From NCBI GenBank assembly GCA_022497155.1, contig MU385798.1:39454-103453 (forward strand): DNA of 64,000 nt, in the 5' to 3' direction. How positions within the stretch are numbered: position 1 is the first letter of the stretch; each line of letters starts with the position of its first letter. This DNA is from Whalleya microplaca. Lineage: Eukaryota; Ascomycota; Sordariomycetes; Xylariales; Xylariaceae. The notes under the pieces are model-generated. The model was not told where the DNA came from, did no database searches, and was given only the letters and a program-made list of their open reading frames with translations. Made by a program: the position numbers and the translations under genes. Below, in pieces: positions 1 to 9,981 of this stretch.

Positions 1-2038
1 GTAGAGGGACTAGGATTCCAGATACCCTTGGAGTACAGCTATATATAGGAGAAAAGAAAGTTTCCGCAATACTTACTCGTGCCTTGTAGGTATCAATGCA
101 CGTATAGACACGTTTATGCAAAGTTCCTTGCGTATATGTCTATTGATGTGTGTCGGTCCTCCACAGAATGTCGGGCTGGTGATCAAGTTCGTAGTCTCAC
201 TCTGCAGCAGAAGTTATGTACCTAAGTACTTTTTTTATCTAGGTACTTTTTGCGCTCAAGTAGCTGAAGAGGGAACTAGTGGACTGGTTGGCACCACGGA
301 GATCAACAGGTAGGTATCGCGCGGCGCAACAGGGACCAACCAGGTCGAGCTCACCGAAACGATGATCAAGGCTGGCCTTCCTAGAAGCCGATCTGCAAGG
401 AGTGCGTATGAAATGTAGCGTCGATGAAGTTGAGATTCGAATATCCCTATGCGGTTTCTTGCGTACCGTAGGAAGTCAACTTGCAACTGTGTGGCTGTGA
501 ATGGGTGGTTGAATGGGAGTAGAAGAGAGTGTGTGAGGGTGTGGAAGTTGTGAAGTTGTGAAAGTCTGAGGGGTTGGCGGGTTGGCGGGTTGGCAGCTGA
601 CGGGTAGTTGCTTTGGATAACTGAATACCTACCTATGTAGTAGAAGGTGTCAGTGTCTAAGTAGATTACAATGAATACGAGAGTGGAAGGAAGCAGTCAG
701 GCAGTGTTGATGTTGCTGAGTCATTACAGACACCTAAGGTATCCAAATTAAGGGGGAAGGGGGCAGGCTTCTTAGACCGCCACCTCACCAAAATCTCAGT
801 ATAATCAGATGAAGGTGAAGTTGGCATGAGGAGGTGATTATCCCAAATGGACACTCTTTTCTGCTTACGCCAAAGATTTCTCGGGTTTGCATGGGGAGGA
901 AGGGCACTGTTTAATGAAACAGGGAAACATACGTGTATTGTTTGACGTGGTTCTTTATTGGGTTATTTCCAGATTTCATCCAGGTAGATGCAAAACAGCA
1001 ACAATCGTTTGCTAGTGATTGATAACGATATGCACCTAATTGCTGCCAGCAGAGCGCCTGCTACCTGGAATATGTCTTGGATGATTTCTAAGGCAACCAG
1101 GTCTCATTTGCCACAAGGAGAAACGAATAGAAGGTAACTGCACGACTGATTGACTGATTGGTTGATTGATACTCGAGGGATGCAGGTACACGGGAACTGG
1201 GTGGATGCAGGAAGCTTGCAAACAAACTGAAATTGTTAGGGTTTTTGGAAGGAACATGGCCATCAACAGAATAGTGCAGTGGGAGCTGCAAATGAGACAG
1301 GATAGGTCTGGACCAAGGATTTACGGAGAAATTACATTGCTACTCTGTTCATGGAGGCACTCCAACATGAATATTTGGCATCCAATATTTAGGTGCTTGT
1401 ACATTGCTCGAACCACAGCTCACAATAGCCAGCTATTCAGGAAATAATGCATCGTCTCACCTTGGTATCACTTCTATGATACTACAGTACCTATAGTGAC
1501 ATAAGAATAAAAAACCAGAGATAGTACAGTACTGATGTTTCCAGATATACATACATCTAATATTAATCGTTTTTCCAATTAATGTACCGCCACTAGGTAA
1601 TGAGGAAAGTCTGATAAAGGACAGAATATAGCCACCACATTGAATTCCTACAAGAGATATATATAGAATACCAGCATCACTGCATATAAGCTGCTCCATC
1701 TTTGTTTCTGTAAGATCCAGCCCCTTTTTCTGAACTCTGTCTGATGAACCGAAACATGATGCGAAATGAGAGCGAAGCGAAAGTGAAGTGAAGTACATCA
1801 TGCACCAACAAGGTCAGGGCATGAAACACTGGAGAACTAACCACCAGTACTGCGGCGATTTATCAACAAGCTGGAAATGGTCTACTCATCTAAAGGTAGC
1901 TTAAGGGGGTAGCCCATGAAGGTTTATACAATATAAAGTCAACAAATATGTACACCAAGAAGTTATTCCAACAGTCCCAGCTACACTACCGCACCGCGGC
2001 ACATTCTCCCATCGTACATTCGTTCAGTTGAGCCCAAC
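1..2038. other. intergenic, no gene seen
   Basis: No open frame here resembles a known protein, and the longest candidates (about 115 codons) lack coding character on both strands. The stretch contains several short TAGGTA/TACCTA words (for example around 225-245 and 630-640) and a G/T-rich tract near 500-600. It lies downstream of the minus-strand cellobiose dehydrogenase gene, so its right edge should include that gene's 3' untranslated region. Confidence 0.5.
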
Positions 2039-4537
2039 CTAAGCCTCGTACAACTCCCGTAAAGCGGTTCTCCGCCGCACAAGGCCACGAGTACTTGGTC
2101 CTCTCCTCAAGAGTCTGCGATGTCCAGGTCTGTCGATTCCAGTGGCACCCGGGTTGAATCCACCAGCAGGAGTCTTCGATCCAGGTCTAGAAGATGCGCT
2201 ACCTCGGCCATTACTGCCCTCCTCAATAGTTAAACCATCAAGGGCAAGAATCCTCTCCACGGCCCTTTCAGCAGCAACCATAACGATCGCCTGCGTATTC
2301 CCCGTAGGCAGATCCGGATGCATACTGGCATCTACCACAAACAAATTATCCGTCCCGTAGACCTTCGTATCCAGATCTACAACCGCCGTCCCATTTCCCG
2401 CAGTCGCCCGCCCATCATCGATGCCCATCCTCGTAGAGCCAACAAAATGCGCACCGGTAGTCAAGCCAGCCCGAGCATCTGCCAGTACCTCGCTCCCCGT
2501 AATGTTCGCCGAGGCAGGCGTACCATCCGCGAGCAGGAGCGTCAGGCTAGAGTTCGGCTTGTTGCTCATCTCGACCAAGCGTCCGAGAAAGCCCTCGTAC
2601 GCCTCGACGTCGCCGGGCGTCTGCAGCCAGGGGGAACCCGCGAACGCGGTGTTCTTCCCCGAGGTGTCGAGCACGACGTCCGTAGACGACGTCAGGCCGT
2701 GCGTGACGTAGAGCTTGATGCGCACCTTATCGGCAGACGGGGCATTGCACGTGCCCTGCAGATAGCGCGTCTGTCCGTCGCTGGTGGACACGACGGAGGA
2801 CCAGAAGTTTAGACGCTGGCCCGATTGCGTGAGCAAACCGGAGCCGGTGCCGAAGAGCGCAACACTAGCATTATCGGGAGCCGTGAAGGCCGTAGATTCG
2901 AGGGCGGCGAGGGCACCGGGCTTGCTAGCCATATTGATAGTAATGATGGGGTGGTCCTTGAGGCCCCGACCAACGGGGAGATCGATCCATTGGTTGGAGG
3001 GCGGGAGCGTAATCGTAGACGGGACATTCTGTAGTTGCTCGGTGCGACCGATACCGCTATAGAAGAGAATTCTCGGGGTCGAAAGGGCCCCGGCGGCCAG
3101 GATCACCTTGCCAGTGCGGGGAGTGATGTTTATGATCTCGTGGCTGGCGTCGGTGTTCTCGACCTCGACTCCGGAAATCCAGGTTCCGTTACGGACTGCT
3201 CTTATGACCTTAGTATTTAGAGACAACTTGAAGTTGGCCATGTTTTGAACCAGGGGAAGGTAGGTCTTCACGGGACCGCCTCGTAAGTGGTTCTGAATGT
3301 TCCAAACCGGGTGGGCAAAAGTATCGTGTTTCTTGTTGGGCTCTGCAAGCGGATCTACCTCGCTGAAGCCATTTGCGCCGAAGAATGACGAGAGCAGGTC
3401 GTAAGCACCCTGGTCATATCGCTTTCCGTCTGCTGAAGGCATGCTTGTTCCTGGGTTGCGGGCGAACAGCCGTTCTGAGGCCGTAGCGACGTCCGTGGCT
3501 TTCCAACCCGCCGGCCATTTGTCGTTAAAGTCCGCATCCTGAGGTTTCACATACATCAGCGCATTTATCATGCTACCACCTCCCAGCAGGCATCCGGCCT
3601 GAGATGCGGTGTCGGTACAGTACGTGCTGGCGGCGGCGGTGGTCGACACGTAGTACGCCATACCGGGGACGTCGAAAACCGTGACAGAATTGTTCCAGGA
3701 CTCAACCTGGTTACCTCCAGTGGAGTATGTCGAAGAACCTCCACGCTCGATAAGGAGAACGGAAGCACCTGTCTCGGCCAATCGCCCGGCCGCAATCAGA
3801 CCTGCAGGGCCTGCCCCAGCAATAATATAGTCGTACGTGGTATTTGAGATTGTGACAGTAGTATTTGTGACAGGAGTGGTTGAGTTGTTCCCAGGGGTTG
3901 TGACTGGCGTAGAAGAATTCGTGACTGCCATAGCGGCCCATGTATCGTAGTTAGCAGACTTGGCCGCTGTGAGACTCATTCCAAAGCCGCTGAAGCCTGC
4001 AGCATGGTACGACAAGGCCGTGGATGAGTCTGTCGGGTCTGTCACAGCTGTAGTTGAGTACGCATACGCGAAAGTAGCTTCCGTATCATCTGCTGAAAAA
4101 CTATCATCACCCCCAGTGATACATCCTCCACAGAGGAATGTGGCAGAGAAGTGGGTCGAATTGACAAAGGTCCCTTTCTCTATAGGAGATAGAGTCACGT
4201 CCCCAGTATAGACTGACGGGGTTGCATATGAAGTGGCAGTTCTTGGTGACATCATGACCCCATCTCCGTTTGGCCAAGCAACTATTAGCAGGTAGTTTGC
4301 CATGCTTACTCCTGTGTCGAAGCTTGCCCATCCTGCACCATTAGTGAGTGGCCCAACAATCTGTCCAATAAAGTCTTTAGATGGGCTCTGAGGCAGAGCC
4401 ATACCAAATGTATAACCCTTGCCATCAGCATATCCAGAGAAAGATATCGCAGTGTTACTATCGGTGTAATTCAGTGCGCCAGCAGCTGTGGCGCCTAGCG
4501 CCAAACCAAGGGTTGAAAGAACGGTTGAGGCCTTCAT
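2039..4537 (-). CDS. cellobiose dehydrogenase-like flavocytochrome (cytochrome + GMC domains)
   Basis: Single exon, 832 residues. It is predicted to be a secreted flavocytochrome that oxidises cellobiose or other oligosaccharides at FAD and passes electrons through heme b to acceptors such as lytic polysaccharide monooxygenases. A signal peptide covers residues 1-20. The CDH-type cytochrome domain follows (about 22-200), with the likely heme ligands Met79 (in GVSMANYLL) and His178 (in SYHAAGFSGFG). A Ser/Thr/Asn-rich linker runs from about 205 to 233. The GMC oxidoreductase part starts with the FAD motif GAGPAG at 241-246 and carries the catalytic His in HFVGSTRMG and the Asn in PTGNTQ near the end. 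I chose the ATG at 4537 because the longer open frame adds a 44-residue basic leader that would bury the signal peptide. There is no C-terminal CBM1; the tail is instead short and Arg-rich. Family assignment is secure, substrate is not shown. Confidence 0.93.
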   Translation of the reverse strand: MKASTVLSTLGLALGATAAGALNYTDSNTAISFSGYADGKGYTFGMALPQSPSKDFIGQIVGPLTNGAGWASFDTGVSMANYLLIVAWPNGDGVMMSPRTATSYATPSVYTGDVTLSPIEKGTFVNSTHFSATFLCGGCITGGDDSFSADDTEATFAYAYSTTAVTDPTDSSTALSYHAAGFSGFGMSLTAAKSANYDTWAAMAVTNSSTPVTTPGNNSTTPVTNTTVTISNTTYDYIIAGAGPAGLIAAGRLAETGASVLLIERGGSSTYSTGGNQVESWNNSVTVFDVPGMAYYVSTTAAASTYCTDTASQAGCLLGGGSMINALMYVKPQDADFNDKWPAGWKATDVATASERLFARNPGTSMPSADGKRYDQGAYDLLSSFFGANGFSEVDPLAEPNKKHDTFAHPVWNIQNHLRGGPVKTYLPLVQNMANFKLSLNTKVIRAVRNGTWISGVEVENTDASHEIINITPRTGKVILAAGALSTPRILFYSGIGRTEQLQNVPSTITLPPSNQWIDLPVGRGLKDHPIITINMASKPGALAALESTAFTAPDNASVALFGTGSGLLTQSGQRLNFWSSVVSTSDGQTRYLQGTCNAPSADKVRIKLYVTHGLTSSTDVVLDTSGKNTAFAGSPWLQTPGDVEAYEGFLGRLVEMSNKPNSSLTLLLADGTPASANITGSEVLADARAGLTTGAHFVGSTRMGIDDGRATAGNGTAVVDLDTKVYGTDNLFVVDASMHPDLPTGNTQAIVMVAAERAVERILALDGLTIEEGSNGRGSASSRPGSKTPAGGFNPGATGIDRPGHRRLLRRGPSTRGLVRRRTALRELYEA

Positions 4538-4708
4538 GTTGACTCGCTTAAGTATGCCAAAATGAATATTGTTAAGAACGAAAGAATCGCCGTCAAGGCT
4601 GAAAGAAAGAACGCGTTCGAACCTCGAACGTCTTGGACGAAAGAATGTACAGTCACGAACTGTTACCACCTCCAGCTCGAGGCGAGCCCAAGCGGCTCCA
4701 GAGAAGAA

Positions 4709-4729
4709 GATATATATATATATATATAT
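4709..4729 (-). promoter_or_regulatory. (TA)n TATA-like tract upstream of the cellobiose dehydrogenase gene
   Basis: An uninterrupted TA dinucleotide run lies about 175 bp upstream of the chosen ATG on the minus strand. It could serve as a TATA element or simply be a microsatellite. No other promoter element is obvious. Confidence 0.3.
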
Positions 4730-5654
4730 GGATAAGACAGCCCCTATAAGAATGACATTGAAGGTGCCGTACCAAGATTGGCAGGCCCCCCGACAAGTGC
4801 AACGTAAGGTAAGAGTCCACCTGCATACAGTCTATATTTAACTTGGCGAATCAATGTTCAGCAATTACACAAGATTTTGATGAATCCCATGGCGAATCAA
4901 GGCAGCCTGCTTCGGCGATACATGGGCGAAACGTTAGTACGAAGCTAGATGTTTAGAGGAATACAGCATAATTGGATTCTGTCATGATTAGAATGGCGCG
5001 TAATCAATATATTAGGAAGAAAGGGTTAATGGTCGATATCGACTATGTTAGTATGTCTGGTCTGTGTCAAATATATTGTGGTGTAGATGAAGCTTTCGCC
5101 AAGACGTTGAATCGAGTTCTAAAACGGACGGATCTATTAACTCGGGCCAATCAAATCACGAGGGTTGGAAATATTGGTTCCCTGGTCTAGCCGGAATACC
5201 TACTCGCAGTAGTTATGCTGCCAAAAGTATCCCCACCGCGGGAACTAGTATCATTTCAGACATATTAAGGATTGGGGCGCGTTGAAACAAGATGCAAGGT
5301 CTTGGCATCCTACTACCATAGTAATGATCTTTTGGTAAGAGGAAAGATATCGCATCTCACGTGAAGAGAAAAAGCTTCTGCCGGTTTTACAAGAGCCTAG
5401 CATTCACTTGATACTTGGTATCATTCATAAGAGTGAGCTTGAAATAAGTTGATAGGTTGAAGATAAAGTGAAAATAGGATAGAAAAAGCCAAGGAAAAAA
5501 TCCAGACAGATACCTAGTACTTACTCCAGATTACAAAATCCTCTAGAACAGTTCTTGACTACAGAATTTCTTACGCATCCAAGTGTCAAGTTTCAGCATT
5601 TTCGTTGCGGAAGTTGGTTGTTTTGCGGTATTGCTGTGCAGCAAGAACAGGGCC

Positions 5655-5681
5655 TTTTTTTTTTTTTTTTTTTTTTTTTTT
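5655..5681. repeat. poly-T homopolymer (27 T)
   Basis: An uninterrupted run of 27 T on the plus strand in intergenic DNA. It could be a nucleosome-depleting tract or the tail of a poly-A retroelement copy on the minus strand; no target-site duplication or element body was recognised beside it. Exact length is vulnerable to sequencing error. Confidence 0.9.
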
Positions 5682-6262
5682 CGTTTTCCCACTTCCTTCT
5701 TAGGCGACAGTTGTACCTAAATTCCTTCTAGATATGATGCATACAAAGGTGATAGATAGCATGCGGCTCAAGTTTGACTGGTTCAAGGTAGGAGCCGGGT
5801 ACCTTTCGGTTTCACAGTCATATGTTGGGGACAAACAAGGCATCTCGTGACTCGGTTGACCATACAGCAGTGAATAATGGAAGCATCATGTGGCTAGAGA
5901 TGATTGCCCTGCTATTGAATATCTAGAACAGTTAATCCACTGCTTCTTATTGCACAAACAAAGGGACATAAGGAGTAATTCGACATATGTGAGTCACAAT
6001 AGATTTCATAATCCCAAATTGACTCAGGATGCTCGACCATGAGTGATAATTGTCCCGTGAAAACATTTTCAAGGACATGGTCGATGCCATTCTGTCTCTG
6101 AATAGCACAGGGAACATCGAAGTAGCTAGCCTCGTCATGATTATTCGTGCAATACCATCAGCATTCATTGTGCGTTACAAACATAATATATGTCACAAGT
6201 TGACATATTGTCACTCGTTCTGATGCAGCAGAATATGTCAGAATTTCCTATCTGCGTCGAGA

Positions 6263-6269
6263 TATTTAA
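6263..6269 (+). promoter_or_regulatory. TATA-like element (TATTTAA) of the repeat-protein gene
   Basis: TATTTAA lies 30 bp before the ATG at 6299, which would leave a very short leader. Position is plausible for a core promoter but the motif is common in AT-rich DNA. Confidence 0.3.
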
Positions 6270-6298
6270 ACCTCGGGCCCATTCAAGGAGTCTGCAAG

Positions 6299-7003
6299 AT
6301 GTCTTATCAACAAAGTCGACAGTCTTTCAACATGGGTAAACAACAAGACAAGAATCAAGCCAAGCAGGCATACAAGTCACACTACAAAACTACGGACCAC
6401 ACTACGGACAAGGCAAAGGGATCTTCGCAACCAAGTAGCAGCCAGGGCCAAGCAAGTACCGGATATGCATATACAGATCCATATTATAGCCAGGAGCAAT
6501 CGAACACGGCATATGGATATTTAGATCCATATGGTAGCCAGGGACAATCAAGTACGGCATATGGATATACCGATCCATATAACACTCAAGGGCAACCAAG
6601 TACGGCATATGGATATACAGATCCATATAACACTCAAGGGCAATCGAGTACGGCATATGGATATTTCAATCCATATAACACCCAGGGACAATCAAGTACG
6701 ACACCTGGATATTATGATCCATATTACACGTTCGACGAAGACGCAGCAGGCGCCGCCGGGCAGCCTCATATCTCACCAATCGACTCAGAGATCGACGACT
6801 ACGAATGGCCGGATGCCGAATTTGATCGTGAATGCAAGGATGCCCAGAGAATGGGGGAATCCAAGGAGTCCAGAAGGCGTCGAAGACGGGAACGGAAGGC
6901 TAATCAGGCGGCAAACGAGACAATGGACTCTATGGATGTAGCGTTTGACCCGACTGTAGCGAGTTCATCGGACAAGACGCGCAGTAAGGGAAAGAAGAAA
7001 TAG
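6299..7003 (+). CDS. Tyr/Gln/Ser-rich tandem-repeat protein with basic C-terminus
   Basis: Single exon, 234 residues, no family recognised. The N-terminal 47 residues are Gln/Lys-rich and hydrophilic, with no signal peptide. Residues 48-143 are six consecutive 16-residue units of the pattern (S/T)QGQxSTAYGYxDPYx; the middle units are almost identical and the end units more diverged. An acidic segment follows (about 160-180, DSEIDDYEWPDAEFD), then an Arg tract (SRRRRRRERK, about 197-206) and a Lys-rich C-terminal end that could act as a nuclear localisation or nucleic-acid-binding segment. The composition resembles Tyr-rich low-complexity domains of RNA-binding proteins such as FUS/EWS, but there is no RRM or zinc finger. 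Repeat periodicity kept at whole codons (48 bp) argues that the frame is translated. Function unknown; a condensate-forming or scaffold role is speculation. Confidence 0.7.
   Translation: MSYQQSRQSFNMGKQQDKNQAKQAYKSHYKTTDHTTDKAKGSSQPSSSQGQASTGYAYTDPYYSQEQSNTAYGYLDPYGSQGQSSTAYGYTDPYNTQGQPSTAYGYTDPYNTQGQSSTAYGYFNPYNTQGQSSTTPGYYDPYYTFDEDAAGAAGQPHISPIDSEIDDYEWPDAEFDRECKDAQRMGESKESRRRRRRERKANQAANETMDSMDVAFDPTVASSSDKTRSKGKKK
6440..6727 (+). repeat. six 48-bp coding tandem repeats
   Basis: Six head-to-tail units of exactly 48 bp encode residues 48-143 of the protein at 6299-7003. Units 3 to 5 share long identical stretches at DNA level, so the array probably arose by recent unequal exchange or replication slippage and may vary between strains. 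Confidence 0.88.
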
Positions 7004-7531
7004 AGATCTCATCCAAAGATCTAATCTTGAATCAGTCTATAGAGATTGAATCAGCTAGGGGGTGCTGGTATGATACTCCCATTTACTCCTTTACTAGTGA
7101 TTAGCTGAGGGCCCACACACACACTCCTTACTGCTCATTAATACAACAATCGTTACGCTCTTTTACTTGAGTCCTATTATTAAAGTAATAGTGAAGCAAT
7201 CGACGCAACGTTATCCCATTGTGGATACACCCAAACATTTCTATTGAGTTTGATCTATGCACCTAGCTATGATATCTGTGTTGGGGGACCCAACGATCCT
7301 GCCCTCTACTTCATTATCATATATATTGACTATTATATTTTGGCGGCTTTTACCAGGGATAATTAGTATCGAACATTCTATCTTCTTATAAAATGATGTA
7401 AAAGTCTTAACACTCTGGGTAACCGCTCACGTGTATTTACCTTGGTGTCTTTGGCTTCAACGCATAATACATAGTAACAATTCCACACGATTATGATTTA
7501 TAACGTGGACTGTTATCTAAACGCATCTACT
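7004..7531. other. intergenic between convergent genes
   Basis: This stretch must contain the 3' untranslated regions of the repeat-protein gene (+) and the GH92 gene (-). It is AT-rich, with several AATAAA-like words, and I see no additional gene. Confidence 0.5.
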
Positions 7532-9981
7532 TCAAATCAGACTCTCGCCCCAACTAGGAGGTCGATCCTCAGGCTGAGTGCCCCACCCAGACTCTTCATT
7601 GCCCAGGGCAACTTCCAGCGTCCATCCTTCACTAAATAATGCATGGCTAATCCAAGATTTGGCCCACGCCTGTCCATTTACGGTGACATTTTGGATATAG
7701 ATGTTCTCATACCCAGTATCGAACCCAATAGCCTTGATACGTGCTGTTTTACCCGTCAAAGGACTAGTAATGTTTATCTCTTCGAAGAATGGTGCTGAGA
7801 TAAGGTACACGTCTTGTCCTGCTATAGGGAATAACCCTATCATTCCGAACGCCACGAATGCCCCCATCGATCCTGAATCGTCATTTCCAGGAAGACCTCC
7901 ATAAGACGTGTTAAATGATGACGGGATATAGGTATGCAGCCGTTTTGTGGATAGACCAGGCCGACCTGCATAGTGATAAAGATACACTGTCGAGAATACA
8001 GGCTCGTTAGAAATGTCTGCAAGCCCCGACGTATGAAAGAAATCGAGGCGCTTAATGAACTGATCCTCGTTGCCCATCAGCCCTATGAGAGTTGACATCG
8101 ATTGGGGGACAAGACTGTAAAACATGTAAGCTTTTCTCCAATAACCGCCGAGCAACCGAGCATTACTTACAATTGGTACTGCCAGACGCTCGCTTCGAAT
8201 GTCTCTGAAGGATTGCTCGTGAGTGAACAAAAATCTGCGAGTGCTGAACAAGCAATTGGATCTTGGAAACCCCAAGTACCATTTTGATACTTGGGCTGGA
8301 AAAAGCCCAGAAACCCAGTGTCATTTCCATTGATGACTGAATTTTGCTCCGGTTTCCAAATGTATTGCCAATTCGCACTCCTCGTGACATATTTGTTGTA
8401 TAGGTCGTCATACCCAAGTCCCTGCGCCAAGGTACTAAGGCAGTAATCGTTATATGCGTATTCGAGAGTCCTTGAGATACTGCGCGAGTTCGTCCCAAAC
8501 CCCACGGGATCGAAATCAAGATAGGGGATATAGAGGAGGTTCTTCCAGCTTTGCAGCCCGCCACGTCCGTGATATGCCCATTCCAAGGGTTCAACTTCGG
8601 CATCCTGTATGATGGCCTTGAGCGCAAGCTCCCAGTCAATGCCAGTAAGGTTCTTGACATAAGCGTCTACAAGCACGACATCCGCATTTGAACCATCTTG
8701 TGTCCAACCAGGGGAAAGAGACATGTGGCAATCTGGCAGCCATCCCTCGTGCTTGTAAATGTCAATGAGGGAGTTGACCATCTGGATCTGAGCTTGCGGA
8801 TCTAGAATAGTAAGGAGTGGATGTTGAACACGGAACGAGTCCCAGATGCAATAATATGAATCGAAATATGGGATTCCGCTGTCCCAATATGGATTTTCAG
8901 AGGTATAGTTCTGGGGAGAAATCATCGTACGGTAGAGCCCGCTCCAAAAGCTGGTCTGCAGCTCTTCTGCGGCACCGCCGGGATTGATGGAGATGGGACT
9001 TAATTTCTCTCTCCATGCATCCTCCGCCTCGGCTACGAGTTTGTTGAAATCCTGCAACGGGTCCGGTATCTCCTCTTCGGCACGGCGACAAGCCTGGTCG
9101 ACGCTGATGAAACTGATCCCCATCCGGGCGGTTAGGGTATTGTTAACTAAGTTCTCGAATCTGGCCCATCCACCAGCCTCTAGGTAAAAGAGATTGAAGC
9201 CACGCGTGACGTATAGCTCTTTTGGTTCCGTTCCTGCTCGATTATTGACCCATACTCCATTATCGAAAATTTCTCCACCAAAGAAGTCCACGCAGAAGTG
9301 CATCACATATGATGCAGGTCCGAAGCTTGGGAGGAATGTGCCATTCCCCTTCAAACTTCCGCTGCTCGCGTCCACACTAATCGAAGCATTCTGGCGACTC
9401 TTCCACAAGTCCGTCAGATCAAGCAACACTAAAGGGTGCTGCCCTTCTCCAGCTGGGAATTCAAATGTATAAAGCGCCGCGTGTTCGCTCGAGGTCATTG
9501 ACGCCTTTACCCCGGACACCATCTCCACGCCGAAATATCCGGGCCGTGCAATAACCGAATCATCGACATAGTGCGTAGCTCTCGCACCGATAAGGAAGTT
9601 GCAGTTATTCACTTCATCGCCAGGGCATAGCTGTGGGAATAAGGGGAAGTTCCCAAGGCTGGGGTTACCACCTGTCCCGGAGTCATGTACTGAGGAGAAC
9701 CCTACGATGTTCGAGCCGTCAGTAGAAAAGCCACCAGTATTCTGTCCATCCACGTCGGCGACAGGTTTTGCTAGCGCGTACGGCCGCTAGAACGATTTCG
9801 AAGTCAGCAGAAGACTTAGGGCATTCAAGGTTTGACTAACTGTAGCACCCGCGAAGACGTTCCCGCCATTGGTGCTGCCAATGAGGGGATCGATGAATTG
9901 AAGGACATCCGCACCCGTTATGATGGGGAAGATGAGGAGAAGCAGCTGCAAGGTTATTTGGTAGAATTCCCGTCGCGCCAT
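7532..9981 (-). CDS. GH92 alpha-1,2-mannosidase, secreted
   Basis: Three exons: 9981-9841, 9786-8171 and 8114-7532, with introns of 54 and 56 bp, giving 779 residues. The family hydrolyses alpha-linked mannose from N-glycans or mannoproteins by an inverting, calcium-dependent mechanism. The N-terminus is a signal peptide (MARREFYQ then a Leu/Ile core), followed by the family opening FIDPLIGSTNGGNVFAGAT; the first splice joins GAT to RPYALAKPVADVDG, matching the usual GATLPFGMxKP line residue for residue. Further signatures are NTGGFSTDGSNIVGFSSVHDSG, the catalytic-region NEPVF followed by YLYHYAGRP, and GNDDSGSMGAF followed by FPIAGQDVYLI. The second intron splits a Phe codon between WQYQ and LVPQSM. 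The ATG at 9981 was chosen over an in-frame GTG two codons upstream. Length is normal for the family. Likely extracellular or cell-wall located; linkage specificity is inferred from family only. Confidence 0.93.

Larger units (their letters stand above)
4730..6298. other. intergenic between divergent genes
   Basis: This holds the presumed upstream regions of the dehydrogenase gene (minus) and the repeat-protein gene (plus). The only sharp landmark is a 27-base T run at 5655-5681. Open frames of 72-73 codons at 4972-5190 (+) and 5947-6168 (-) show no recognisable domain and are probably chance. Confidence 0.5.

Noticed and set aside
2318..2812. 164-codon plus-strand frame opposite the cellobiose dehydrogenase gene
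   Set aside because: It lies antisense to a well-supported GC-rich coding region and has no domain; it is a compositional shadow.
4537..4669. Longer cellobiose dehydrogenase starting at 4669
   Set aside because: It would put 44 basic residues before a textbook signal peptide; the ATG at 4537 fits a secreted enzyme.
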